DNA from: Dyadobacter sp.
Lineage (GTDB): Bacteria > Bacteroidota > Bacteroidia > Cytophagales > Spirosomataceae
Reading direction: 5' to 3'
Assembly (NCBI RefSeq): GCF_017744695.1
Contig: NZ_JAGIAS010000001.1
Coordinates: 1-64,000, forward strand
Length of the DNA: 64,000 nt
Program-made: the position numbers and the translations under genes
The notes under the pieces: model-generated
Database searches by the model: none
What the model was told of the DNA's origin: nothing
What the model saw: the letters and a program-made list of their open reading frames with translations, nothing else
Part shown: positions 42,355-51,642 of the stretch, piece after piece
Layout: each line of letters starts with the position of its first letter
Numbering within the stretch: the stretch's first letter is position 1

Positions 42355-43233
42355 ATGAAACAGCTCATCTCCATTGTAGCGCTCGTCATGCTGACCTTCG
42401 CACCGCTGTTTGCGCAAACTTCCGACAATGCGGAAATCCAGCGGATGTACGATGAAGACCAATCTGCCCGGAAGGTTGCCAATATCGACTGGACCATCCT
42501 GAACAAGGCCGATTCGCTGAGACGCCGAAGAGTGGACGAGCTACTGGATTCCAACAAGGTCCTCACCGGGCAAGATTTTTACAGAAGCGCCATGATCTTT
42601 CAGCACGGCACAGACACCCTTGCTTCCGCCAAGGCCGTTGCATTGATGCGGCATGCCCTCGACCTGGACAGCACTGTGAAAAAATGGCTGCTGGCAGCGG
42701 CCATCGACAGGCACCTTATGCGGAAAGGCTTGCCGCAGATTTATGGTACGCAATATGTCATGATGGGCCAGAATGGGAAGTGGCAGCGTTATCAGATCGA
42801 CAGCACAAAGGTTACTGACCAGGAACGCCGGGCTTACCATGTGGAGACTCTGGCGGAGCAGCTCGTCAAGGAACGCCGGATGAACCTGCGGCCGATTTCC
42901 CAATACCACGATATCCATCAATCTACCGACGAAACCGCGGCTTTTATACGGGCGGAGGCCCAAAAAGGCGCAGCGTCATTGTACGATGTAAGTGAGACAG
43001 CTATCAATTCGTTCGGGTATAAATTGATGGCTAACCCTTCGGAAGCCGTCAAAATATTCAAGCTGAATACAGAACTTTACCCCAATGGCTTCAACACTTT
43101 CGACAGCTATGGCGAATGCCTTATGAAATTGGACCGAAAAAAAGAGGCGATCGCAGCCTATCAGAAATCACTTGCCCTCAATCCTCAGAATACCAACGCC
43201 AGGACCGTCCTCACAACACTTCAGGCAAGGTAA
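42355..43233 (+). CDS. Exported DUF6624-like protein with C-terminal tetratricopeptide repeat
   Basis: 292 residues from ATG at 42355 with signal peptide (MKQLISIVALVMLTFAPLFA). Residues about 30-170 (DWTILNKADSLRRRRVDELL, GQDFYRSAMIFQHG, KWLLAAAIDRHLMRKGLPQI) resemble the DUF6624 family. Residues about 225-290 form TPR-like helices (NSFGYKLMANPSEAVKIFKL, ALNPQNTNARTVLTTL). Role unknown; a periplasmic protein-interaction scaffold is plausible. Starts further upstream are TTG and lack a signal peptide. Confidence 0.7.
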   Translation: MKQLISIVALVMLTFAPLFAQTSDNAEIQRMYDEDQSARKVANIDWTILNKADSLRRRRVDELLDSNKVLTGQDFYRSAMIFQHGTDTLASAKAVALMRHALDLDSTVKKWLLAAAIDRHLMRKGLPQIYGTQYVMMGQNGKWQRYQIDSTKVTDQERRAYHVETLAEQLVKERRMNLRPISQYHDIHQSTDETAAFIRAEAQKGAASLYDVSETAINSFGYKLMANPSEAVKIFKLNTELYPNGFNTFDSYGECLMKLDRKKEAIAAYQKSLALNPQNTNARTVLTTLQAR

Positions 43234-43596
43234 CAAACACCCTTCGGGCCCACGCCCTGCTACCCAGCATGTTGGCTTCCCGGCAATCTTTCCGGGGTGC
43301 ATTTTAATCTTAATTTAAGGCCATTTTAACGGCGTTTAAATCTGCACAGGCCTTTTTTGGACTATATTTTTTAAAAATATTAATATCTCCCTCCCCCCTG
43401 ACATCCAACCGAATTACGCCCGCTGAGCGGCACAAAGGCGTTGGCATTGCCATGTTCGGAAATCACTAAAACCTGGAATTATTACTAAACCTATTTGAAA
43501 TCATGACAAATATCCGCTCCCCCGTCGTGCCCGCACGGATGCCCTCCCACGTACTTTTTTACACAAAACGCTTGATAAACACTAACTAATTTCTAC
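43234..43596 (+). other. Leader region of the SusC gene with a short upstream ORF
   Basis: 363 bases. Tracts of T and A near 43345-43390 probably hold the promoter. An ATG frame at 43503-43589 encodes 28 residues (MTNIRSPVVPARMPSHVLFY and eight more) and ends 7 bases before the SusC ATG in another frame. Coding status is uncertain. Confidence 0.4.
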
Positions 43597-46500
43597 ATGA
43601 AAAGTTATGTACAACCGCCCGTCCTGCGGTCGGGATGGATTATGAAAATAGTCCTGCTAAACCTATTGCTCCTGATTTCGCTGTGCTCGCACGCCCGCAC
43701 GGCCACCGACAAGAAAATCACCGGTAAAGTCCTTGACTCCAAAGACGCCTCCCCGCTTCCCGGTGTAAACGTGCTGATCAAAGGAACCGGCATCGGTACT
43801 TCGACGGACGCTTCCGGAAATTACGAAATCAATGTCCCTAATGAATCCAGCGTACTGGTATTCAGCTTTGTGGGGTTTTCCAGCCAGGAAATCACGGTAG
43901 GTAACCAGTCCGTGATCGACGTAAACCTAGTCACCGATGCCAGGGCTTTAACAGAAGTGGTCGTGATCGGGTACGGTACCGTTCGCAAATCGGACCTTAC
44001 CGGCGCTGTGGCTACCATCAAGGGCGAACAGCTCGTCGACAAACCTGTACCCAACGTTTCCCAGGCATTGCAAGGTAAAATTGCGGGCGTCGAGGTGAGC
44101 GTTAACAGCAATGCGCCCGGTGCCGCAGCCAAAGTGCGCGTGCGGGGTATCGGCTCCATCAACTCCAATATCGACCCGCTCTACGTGGTGGACGGCGTGA
44201 TCGGTGTCGATGGTAACTCGATCAACCCAAACGACATTGCCTCCCTCGAAGTACTCAAGGACGCGTCCTCCACCGCGATTTACGGTGCAAGGGGGGCGAA
44301 CGGCGTGATCATGATCACAACCAAACGCGGCCGCGCCGGTGCGATGAAAGTTTCCTATGACGGGAATGTGAATGTGAGCGAGCTGTACCGCCATGTCAAA
44401 ACCCTGAATTCCGACGAATTTGTAAAGGTTTACAATGAGGCCTACGCTAATGGCACGAAATTCGACCCGGCAGGCGGCACCTGGGCACCTCCCGCGGCCC
44501 TCAACCATGCGAACTTCCCCCTCCTGTTCGATGCCAACGACAAGCCATTGTACAATACCAACTGGGAGAAAGAGGTCTACAAGCCAGCCGTTTCGACCAA
44601 CCATCAGCTCAATTTTCAGGGAGGAAACGACAAGACGCTTTTCAGCCTCTCGCTCGGCTATCTGAACCAGAATGGCCTCATGGCAACCTCCGCATTCAAA
44701 CGGTACAACCTCCGGTTCACCATCGATACGGATATCAACAAATGGCTGAAAGTGGGTGGAAGCCTGTCGCTGATCAACAGCCGCCAGCGCATGGTATCCG
44801 ACGGTAATGGCGGGTTGAACGTGCCACGGATGGTGTCCGAAGAAGTGCCGATCCTGCCCGTGAAATATCCGGATGGTACCTGGGCCGGCAACAACGACAT
44901 TGCAGGGCTGGAAGGCGGGCCGAACCCCGTGAATATCGCCCACAACCGGTACACGATCAACAACACGCTCCAGTCCCTGGGCAATACCTATTTGCTTTTC
45001 CACATTGCCAAGGACCTGGATTTCAAAACCGATCTCGGATTTAACCTGCAATCACAGAAAAACAACTTCTTCTCCTCCCAGAACCTGGCACATATGTCGG
45101 CCGACCAGGGCGGCGTGGCCAACATCCGGGGATACCTCAACACCTACTGGCAGTCGGAAAACTACCTGACCTGGAACAAGACGATCAACCAGCGCCACCG
45201 CTTTACCGCATTGCTCGGGGCATCGTGGCAGCAGTACAACCAGGAAACCGATTTCGTTGAAACCCAAAATTTTATCGACGACATTTTCCAATGGCATACG
45301 CTCGGCTCCGGATCCGTGAGAAGCTCCTCTACCTCATCGGATTATAAGTGGGCTATGAATTCGTATTTCGCCCGCGCCACCTATAACCTCGACGAGAAAT
45401 ACCTCTTCACAGCAACAGGCCGTTATGATGGTTCGTCGAAATTCGGTGCCAACAACAAGTATGCATTCTTCCCGTCAGTAGGCGCTGCGTGGCGTGTTTC
45501 GGAAGAGGGCTTCCTGAAAGGCAACAAAACGATCACCAATTTGAAAGTACGTGCGAGCTACGGGCTTTCGGGTAACCAGGAAATCGGCCAGTACCAGTCC
45601 ATTGCGCAAATCCAGCCCGGTACCACCAATGCTACCAGCACGGTACTGAACGGTGCATTGCAATCGACTTTGCTGCCGAGCTACCTGGGTAACCCCAACC
45701 TGAAATGGGAGAAATCGTTGCAGTTCGATGCGGGCGTCGAGCTGGGAATCCGGGAGAATATCGACCTGACGGTAGATTATTATAACCGTGTAACCAAAGA
45801 CCTGCTGCTTCAAGCGCCTATTCCATGGTCGGCCGGTGAAGTGAATGCGAATGTGTACCAAAACGTAGGTTCGGTTCGGAACTCGGGTTTTGAAGTGAGT
45901 TTGAATACGACGAACATCGAAACGAAGAACTTCTCGTGGACTACCAACTTCATATTTGCGAGCAATGCGAACAAGATCCTGAAACTGAACCGCGGTAATG
46001 CCGATATTTTCCCCGGCCCGAATTTCCTCGGCCAGACCAACATCCTTCGCGTAGGTGAGCCGATCGGATCCTTGTACGGCATGACCCGGATCGGAACGTA
46101 CAGCACCGACGAGGCAGCCCTCGCTGCCGAGCATAACCTGAAACCCGGCGACAGAAAGTACATCTACAATGCCGACGGAAGCAACTATTACAGCATTATC
46201 GGCCGCACAACGCCGAAATGGACGGGCAGCTTCAACAGTACCATGAAGTACAAAGGCTGGGATTTCTCATTCAATATCCGCTTCGTGGAAGGCCTGAATA
46301 CCGCGGCGACTTTTAAACACTCGGTAGAGGACAGACAGACCATCGCGAACAGCCTCGCTACCGTGCTGGACGCCTGGACGCCTACCAACCAGAACACGAT
46401 GATCTCGCAGGTGCGTAATTACAAATTTGCACAGGATTCGCATTTCGATACCTGGTGGGTAGAAAACGGCTCGTTCATCCGCGGACAGAACTTCATGCTC

Positions 46501-46728
46501 GGCTACTCGTTCAACGACCCTGTACTTGAAAAGCTGAGAATCGACCGCCTGCGCCTGTACGCAAGTGTTCAAAACCTGTTTGTGATCACGAAATACAGCG
46601 GCTACGACCCCGAGGTGGATACATTCAATTCCGGCTATGGGGCCAACACCGCCTTCTCGCAAAACCTGGACTTCTTCGCCAATCCCCGTCCACGGGTTTG
46701 GAACCTGGGCTTGACACTTACTTTTTAA
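43597..46728 (+). CDS. SusC/RagA-family TonB-linked outer-membrane transporter
   Basis: 1043 residues. A long signal region (membrane segment MKIVLLNLLLLISLCSHA, possibly starting at a second Met, residue 16). Residues about 38-120 are the carboxypeptidase-like domain (ITGKVLDSKDASPLPGVNVL). The TonB-box-like EVVVIGYGTVRKSDLTGAVA and plug (IGSINSNIDPLYVVDGVIGV, LKDASSTAIYGARGANGVIM) follow, then the barrel ending VWNLGLTLTF. It pairs with the SusD gene 18 bases downstream. Together they bind and import an oligosaccharide or peptide; the ligand is not evident because no glycosidase is adjacent. Confidence 0.95.
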   Translation: MKSYVQPPVLRSGWIMKIVLLNLLLLISLCSHARTATDKKITGKVLDSKDASPLPGVNVLIKGTGIGTSTDASGNYEINVPNESSVLVFSFVGFSSQEITVGNQSVIDVNLVTDARALTEVVVIGYGTVRKSDLTGAVATIKGEQLVDKPVPNVSQALQGKIAGVEVSVNSNAPGAAAKVRVRGIGSINSNIDPLYVVDGVIGVDGNSINPNDIASLEVLKDASSTAIYGARGANGVIMITTKRGRAGAMKVSYDGNVNVSELYRHVKTLNSDEFVKVYNEAYANGTKFDPAGGTWAPPAALNHANFPLLFDANDKPLYNTNWEKEVYKPAVSTNHQLNFQGGNDKTLFSLSLGYLNQNGLMATSAFKRYNLRFTIDTDINKWLKVGGSLSLINSRQRMVSDGNGGLNVPRMVSEEVPILPVKYPDGTWAGNNDIAGLEGGPNPVNIAHNRYTINNTLQSLGNTYLLFHIAKDLDFKTDLGFNLQSQKNNFFSSQNLAHMSADQGGVANIRGYLNTYWQSENYLTWNKTINQRHRFTALLGASWQQYNQETDFVETQNFIDDIFQWHTLGSGSVRSSSTSSDYKWAMNSYFARATYNLDEKYLFTATGRYDGSSKFGANNKYAFFPSVGAAWRVSEEGFLKGNKTITNLKVRASYGLSGNQEIGQYQSIAQIQPGTTNATSTVLNGALQSTLLPSYLGNPNLKWEKSLQFDAGVELGIRENIDLTVDYYNRVTKDLLLQAPIPWSAGEVNANVYQNVGSVRNSGFEVSLNTTNIETKNFSWTTNFIFASNANKILKLNRGNADIFPGPNFLGQTNILRVGEPIGSLYGMTRIGTYSTDEAALAAEHNLKPGDRKYIYNADGSNYYSIIGRTTPKWTGSFNSTMKYKGWDFSFNIRFVEGLNTAATFKHSVEDRQTIANSLATVLDAWTPTNQNTMISQVRNYKFAQDSHFDTWWVENGSFIRGQNFMLGYSFNDPVLEKLRIDRLRLYASVQNLFVITKYSGYDPEVDTFNSGYGANTAFSQNLDFFANPRPRVWNLGLTLTF

Positions 46729-46746
46729 ACCGCAACTACAAAAGAT

Positions 46747-48255
46747 ATGAAAGTGCTGAAAAATATATTGATGGCGGCTTCACTGCTGACCCTGGGCTCC
46801 TGTTCGGACTTCCTCGAAGAAACCCCGACAGGCTTCCTGACGCCGGAATCCGAGGCATCCAGCAGCAAAGTAGCCCGGGCATATGCCAACTCCGCTTACG
46901 TCAACTTGCAGGGGCTGCTGGCCGGCCAGCCGGCTTCCTATGGTGGTAACACCTATAACCTGCTCGAATTCATGACCGGTAAGGCGAATAGTGACCTCGG
47001 CCAGACCGGATTTGTGAATTACCAGAACCTGGGCTATACCAATACCTCGTTCTATTTCGATACCTGGTGGCAACAAATGTACCTTGGCGTGGGGGCCTGT
47101 AACCTCGCGCTCCAAAGCATTCCGGGTATCAATGCGGCCGGGCTTACCGACGAGCAGAAAAACAATATGCTGGCGGAGGTTCACACACTGAGAGCGCTGT
47201 ACTACTTTTATCTCGTGCGGATGTACGGGGCGGTTCCTGCGGTAACGGCTACGCCCACAAACCTGGATCTGAATGTCGCAAGAACGCCTGCGAAGGATAT
47301 TTACGACAAGATCATTATCCCCGATCTGCTTGCCGCCGAAGCGTCTACGCTTCCATGGTCGAATACGACGGGCAATGTATCGATGTCGGCGGTAGAATCG
47401 ATCCTCGCGGATGTGTACCTCACCTACGCGGGTGCGGCGATCAACGGCGGGCAGCAATACTATGCCGAATCGGCGAAACGCTCGCTGAACGTGATCCAGA
47501 AAGGCGGCTACTCGCTTTTCAAGAATTACACGGATATGATCAACCCGGCGAACAAAAACCTGGGCGAATTCATTTTCCAGGTTCAGTATGCCGCCAGCGT
47601 GCCGCTGACCAACCCGCTCACACCGCTGACGATCCCCAACTATTCGGGCATTTCGAAATATGCGGATGAATACGGATCGGTATATCCGACGCCGGAATTT
47701 ATCAAGTCGTTCCCGGCGGGCGACAAGCGCGTAGAAGAGAAGCAATTCTTTTACACCACCGCGCCGAGCATCAAAACCGGCCAGCCGGTGAAGTTCAAGA
47801 ACACGTACATCTACAAATGGTTCGATGCGAATGCCGTCACGAATACGATCAAATCCGATTTGAACTACACCCTCTACCGTCTCGCGGACGTGTACCTGAT
47901 GTACGCGGAGGCGTCCAACCGCGCGGAAGGCGCGCCTAACGCAAAAGCGGTCGAATATGTAAACGCGATCCGTACGCGCGCCAACCTGGCACCCGTGTCG
48001 GGTTTGAGCCAGGCGGCATTCGAACAGGAAGTGTGGTCACAACGCTATTTTGAGCTTTGCTTCGAGAATAAAATGTGGTTTGACATGATCCGGACCCGGA
48101 AAGTGCGCAATGACGTGACCGGCAAATGGGACGATTTCGTAGGCCATAAAACCGTTTTCGGCGCCACTTTCAGCGAAAAGCAGTTGCTGTTCCCGGTACC
48201 GAGACAAGAATCGGACGTGAACCCGAATTTGCTGCCTAATAACCCTGGCTTTTAA
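46747..48255 (+). CDS. SusD/RagB-family nutrient-binding lipoprotein
   Basis: 502 residues. Lipoprotein signal MKVLKNILMAASLLTLGSCS with the lipid-accepting Cys at residue 19 followed by SDFLEETPTGFL, the standard SusD start. TPR-like helices (EVHTLRALYYFYLVRMYGAV, about residues 145-165) and the C-terminal LYRLADVYLMYAEASNRAEG and AINAIR-type (YVNAIRTRANLAPVSG) segments match the family, as does ERYFELCFE-type FENKMWFDMIRTRK. It sits as a lid on the SusC transporter. A terminator follows. Confidence 0.95.
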   Translation: MKVLKNILMAASLLTLGSCSDFLEETPTGFLTPESEASSSKVARAYANSAYVNLQGLLAGQPASYGGNTYNLLEFMTGKANSDLGQTGFVNYQNLGYTNTSFYFDTWWQQMYLGVGACNLALQSIPGINAAGLTDEQKNNMLAEVHTLRALYYFYLVRMYGAVPAVTATPTNLDLNVARTPAKDIYDKIIIPDLLAAEASTLPWSNTTGNVSMSAVESILADVYLTYAGAAINGGQQYYAESAKRSLNVIQKGGYSLFKNYTDMINPANKNLGEFIFQVQYAASVPLTNPLTPLTIPNYSGISKYADEYGSVYPTPEFIKSFPAGDKRVEEKQFFYTTAPSIKTGQPVKFKNTYIYKWFDANAVTNTIKSDLNYTLYRLADVYLMYAEASNRAEGAPNAKAVEYVNAIRTRANLAPVSGLSQAAFEQEVWSQRYFELCFENKMWFDMIRTRKVRNDVTGKWDDFVGHKTVFGATFSEKQLLFPVPRQESDVNPNLLPNNPGF

Positions 48256-48309
48256 TCGGAAATAACCATCGTATGGGCCGCATTACCCGGCCTAATGGAA
48301 GGTAAAACA

Positions 48310-48342
48310 AAAAACAGCCGGCTCAGCGAGTCGGCTGTTTTT
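48310..48342 (+). terminator. Terminator of the SusC/SusD operon
   Basis: An 11-base stem (AAAAACAGCCG with its complement) followed by a T-run (CGGCTGTTTTT). Confidence 0.85.
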
Positions 48343-48472
48343 ATTGGGCGCAGCGCAATGCGGAGCCAGGGTGTCCGAATTATTGGAAACCGCTTTACGA
48401 TGAATAATTATATTCTATTTTAATATAGTTATATTTAATATACAATTTATTTCTGAGTGAACCCTAGCATCC

Positions 48473-50269
48473 ATGACCATGAAAAAAATGACTACTCTCG
48501 CTCGCGACCTGCTTCGCTACACCTTTTCAGCGCTGTTGCTCCTCATGCAGGCCCTTGTTTTAAATGCCCAGCAACCCGCCGGCCCAACCTGTTCCGCCAC
48601 ATCTCAAAATCACAAGCTGCTCCTTTCAAAATCACAGCGACAGATTTTTGACCGTGCGCAAAAAATGCTGGATACCCGCATCGCTTCTGCCAGATCGCAC
48701 CGTACCAGTGCTTCCGATCCGGTTTATACCATTCCTGTTGTCGTGCATATTATCGAATCCTACGGGTACCCGTTGCTCACCGATGACCAGGTCCACGAGG
48801 GGATCGCCGAACTGAACAAGGCATTCAGGAACCAGCTTCCGGAGTCTGACGGCGTGGATACTCAAATACAGTTCAAATTGGCGGTGAGATCGCCGCAATG
48901 CACGCCCAGCACGGGAATCAACCGGATTTATCCTAACAATCCGGCATACACCTCTTATGGGGTAACAAGCCCCGGCGGCCCCGGACTACCCTACGACCAG
49001 GTATATCCGATGAGCTATTGGAATAATCTCGATTACTACAACATTTGGGTCGTCAACTACATGGACCAGGGAGCCGCGTTTGCCAGCTTTCCCACAGGGG
49101 CCTATTCCCCCTACGATGGTATGATGATCACCGCTTCCTATTTCACTACCAAAATCCTCGCGCACGAAGCCGGGCATGGCTTGTTCCTCGGGCACACGTT
49201 CGCGAGAGGGATCGGCGAGGGTGATCTGGATAATATTGAATGTCCTCCGAACGACAATTGCAGTAGCCAGGGCGACAATATCTGCGACACCGAACCGGTT
49301 AACCAAAGCTCGAATTACCTGTGCTACGGAGCATCCAACCCACCCAATTCCTGCAATGGCAACGCCCCTTATGGTAATGTCCTTAAAAACTACATGGGTT
49401 ATAATAATTTCAGTTGCCAGACCCAGTTTACCAACGATCAGCGTACCCGCATGCGTAGTGCGCTGGAAACGCTCCGCTCCGGGTTGATCAACAGCAAAGG
49501 GCTGGATCCCGATGTGATCGCCCAGTCGATTCCGAAAGGAACCGCCACCACGCTGAATGCAACGGGTTGCAACGGATTGATTCAATGGTACGACGCCCCG
49601 GCAAATGGCAACCAACTCGGATCAGGCAGCAGCTATACCACGCCTGTCCTGGAAGAGTCCAGAACCTTTTACGCTTCGTGCCTCCGCGCCGACTGCCCCA
49701 GCGATGTACGGGTGCCGGCCGTTGTGAACGTCGGCCCGGGATTACCGGTCACGCTCGTGAGGTTCGAGGCAGAATTGCTGGAACAAAGCCAGGTGATGTT
49801 ACACTGGGCCACCTCATTCGAATCGGGGCATGACCATTTTGATGTGGAATCGGCCCCTGACGCCCAAACATTCCGGACAGTGGGACAGGTATGGGAACCT
49901 TTCCGGATCGCCTCGGGACTTTCCGAGTATCAGTTTGCGAATGTGCCGGAACTACCTTCGAACCTCGTCTACTACCGCCTGAAACAGGTCGATACGGATG
50001 CCAGTTACACCTATTCCAGAATGGTGTCGGTCAGGATGCCCGAAATACAAAAGGTGATCATCAGCCCAAACCCGGCCGAAAACAGCATTACCATCGGCGG
50101 TGTATCCGAAAGCTGGGAAGTGGAGATGCTCAATGCAGCGGGAACGGTGGTACAGCGGGCCAGGAACCAGCATTATATCGATCCCAAACGCCTCCCTGCC
50201 GGGCTTTACGTTGTGAGGGTGACCACGAAAAGCGGGTATACCATTTCCAAAAAGATCATAAAAAAATAA
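48473..50269 (+). CDS. Secreted M43 (pappalysin-like) metalloprotease with T9SS sorting domain
   Basis: 598 residues. Signal peptide covers about residues 1-33 (LLLLMQALVLNAQ). The catalytic zinc motif HEAGHGLFLGH starts at residue 231, and the Met-turn NYMGY follows at about 305. CNGNAPYG and several Cys pairs lie between, as in M43 enzymes. An Ig-like module (IQWYDAPANGNQLGSGSS, about 365-385), the Fn3-like module LPVTLVRFEAELLEQSQVML and a C-terminal sorting domain (VIISPNPAENSITIGGVSES to ISKKIIKK) follow. It should be secreted by T9SS and degrade protein outside the cell, possibly feeding the SusC/SusD pair upstream (inference). Confidence 0.92.
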   Translation: MTMKKMTTLARDLLRYTFSALLLLMQALVLNAQQPAGPTCSATSQNHKLLLSKSQRQIFDRAQKMLDTRIASARSHRTSASDPVYTIPVVVHIIESYGYPLLTDDQVHEGIAELNKAFRNQLPESDGVDTQIQFKLAVRSPQCTPSTGINRIYPNNPAYTSYGVTSPGGPGLPYDQVYPMSYWNNLDYYNIWVVNYMDQGAAFASFPTGAYSPYDGMMITASYFTTKILAHEAGHGLFLGHTFARGIGEGDLDNIECPPNDNCSSQGDNICDTEPVNQSSNYLCYGASNPPNSCNGNAPYGNVLKNYMGYNNFSCQTQFTNDQRTRMRSALETLRSGLINSKGLDPDVIAQSIPKGTATTLNATGCNGLIQWYDAPANGNQLGSGSSYTTPVLEESRTFYASCLRADCPSDVRVPAVVNVGPGLPVTLVRFEAELLEQSQVMLHWATSFESGHDHFDVESAPDAQTFRTVGQVWEPFRIASGLSEYQFANVPELPSNLVYYRLKQVDTDASYTYSRMVSVRMPEIQKVIISPNPAENSITIGGVSESWEVEMLNAAGTVVQRARNQHYIDPKRLPAGLYVVRVTTKSGYTISKKIIKK

Positions 50270-50273
50270 GCCA

Positions 50274-50306
50274 AATGCCGGCGAAGAGAAACTTTCCGCC
50301 GGCATT
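50274..50306. terminator. Bidirectional stem-loop between convergent genes
   Basis: A 10-base stem (AATGCCGGCG and its complement) with a 13-base loop between the M43 and epoxide hydrolase genes. Confidence 0.7.
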
Positions 50307-50338
50307 ACCCAACCTGGCGCCGGATGAACCGGCCCCGG

Positions 50339-51541
50339 CTAATGGATGCTGTAAAAGAAGCTCCGCAGTTCCGTCGCGAAGCTATCCGGCACTTCCAACG
50401 CGGCGAAATGCCCTCCTTCGCTCATTTTGCGGAAGCTGACGACGTTCACAAAGCGCTCCGCCCATTCTTTCGGGAATTGCGCTTCCCGCGGGTACACGGC
50501 CACGCCGGCTGGTACTTTCGATTTTTGCAAAGGTTGGGCCCCGCTCCATTGGGCAATGGCATCGGCTTTGTACATCCTCATCGAAGTACCGATGGTTTGC
50601 GTCGTCCAATAGATCATTATATTGGTCAGCAATGCATCCCGGCCGCCAAATGCCTCTTCGAGGATTTCTGGCGATGCTCCGGCATTGCCGAAACTTAATA
50701 TCCACGCGGCCAGCCCGGCAGGTGAATCGTTTAGTCCGTAGGCGAGCGATTGCGGTTTGGTCGCATGCACCATGGCGTAAGCGCCCTCGCTGTACCACCA
50801 TTGCTGCACAAACTGTGCAAACTGCTTTTCGGCTTCACTCATGGTAGCCGGGTCTTCCTGGCCCATCGGGTAGCCCACGTCGGTAAAATGCACTCCGGAC
50901 ACCACATCAGGATATTTCGAGGCCAATGCCTTGGTAACGCTCATCCCCACGTCGCCGCCGGCGGCATAGAACTTATCATAGCCCAGATTTCCCGTCATCA
51001 GTTCTTTCCAAAGATCCGCGACGGCCTCGCTCGTCATAGCTACCTTACCCGAGAACCCGAAACCCGGAATGGAGGGGATCACGAGGTCAAAGCCCTGCTC
51101 GCCCTCGGTCAGTAGCGGAATGATCTTGTGAAAACGGTAATAGCTATCCGGCCAGCCGTGCGTCAGGATAAGCGGCCTGGCATTTTTGCCTTTTCCCTTA
51201 ATATATTGAAAATGGACCTTCACTCCGTTCACATCGGCGATATACTGCGGGTACTTATTGAGTTCGGCCTCCTGCTTCCGCCAGTCGTAGCTGGTGAGCC
51301 AGTATTGTACCAATTCTTTCAAATAGGCTTCGCTGGTACCGAAATGCCAGCCTGAGCCTTCCGCTTCTCCCGGCCAGCGGGTGTTTTGCAAACGGCTTTT
51401 CAAATCATCCAGTACTTGCTGCGAAACCGATACTTTAAATACCTCCATGTTTTTCATAGTTGCGTTTTTTTGAGTTTGTGAAAAAGTGATCATCGGGCTC
51501 AGGATGAGCGATGTGAGCAAAAGAAAGTGAAGTTTTTTCAT
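50339..51541 (-). CDS. Exported epoxide hydrolase (alpha/beta hydrolase with EHN domain)
   Basis: 400 residues. N-terminal signal peptide (MKKLHFLLLTSLILSPMITF, cleavage near SQTQ). The N-terminal EHN domain runs about residues 33-135 (VFKVSVSQQVLDDLKSRLQN, RWPGEAEGSGWHFGT). HGWP at 128-131 is the oxyanion region, the nucleophile is D197 in AAGGDVGMS (Val instead of the usual Trp after Asp), and the catalytic His is in GGHFAALE near residue 382. It hydrolyses epoxides to diols in the periplasm or outside, if export is correct. Intracellular forms are more usual. Confidence 0.87.
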   Translation of the reverse strand: MKKLHFLLLTSLILSPMITFSQTQKNATMKNMEVFKVSVSQQVLDDLKSRLQNTRWPGEAEGSGWHFGTSEAYLKELVQYWLTSYDWRKQEAELNKYPQYIADVNGVKVHFQYIKGKGKNARPLILTHGWPDSYYRFHKIIPLLTEGEQGFDLVIPSIPGFGFSGKVAMTSEAVADLWKELMTGNLGYDKFYAAGGDVGMSVTKALASKYPDVVSGVHFTDVGYPMGQEDPATMSEAEKQFAQFVQQWWYSEGAYAMVHATKPQSLAYGLNDSPAGLAAWILSFGNAGASPEILEEAFGGRDALLTNIMIYWTTQTIGTSMRMYKADAIAQWSGAQPLQKSKVPAGVAVYPREAQFPKEWAERFVNVVSFRKMSEGGHFAALEVPDSFATELRSFFYSIH

Positions 51542-51642
51542 GGCCGTCCTGTTGTTTTTGTGTGAAACAAAGGTACCGCCATGAAGCCGTGCGCCGTTAG
51601 GAAGGATTTCGGGAAAAATAGTAAAAAACTCCGCCGGACAAG

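Noticed and set aside
43948..45051. 367-codon frame antisense to SusC
   Set aside because: Shadow frame; SusC motifs on the other strand are unambiguous.
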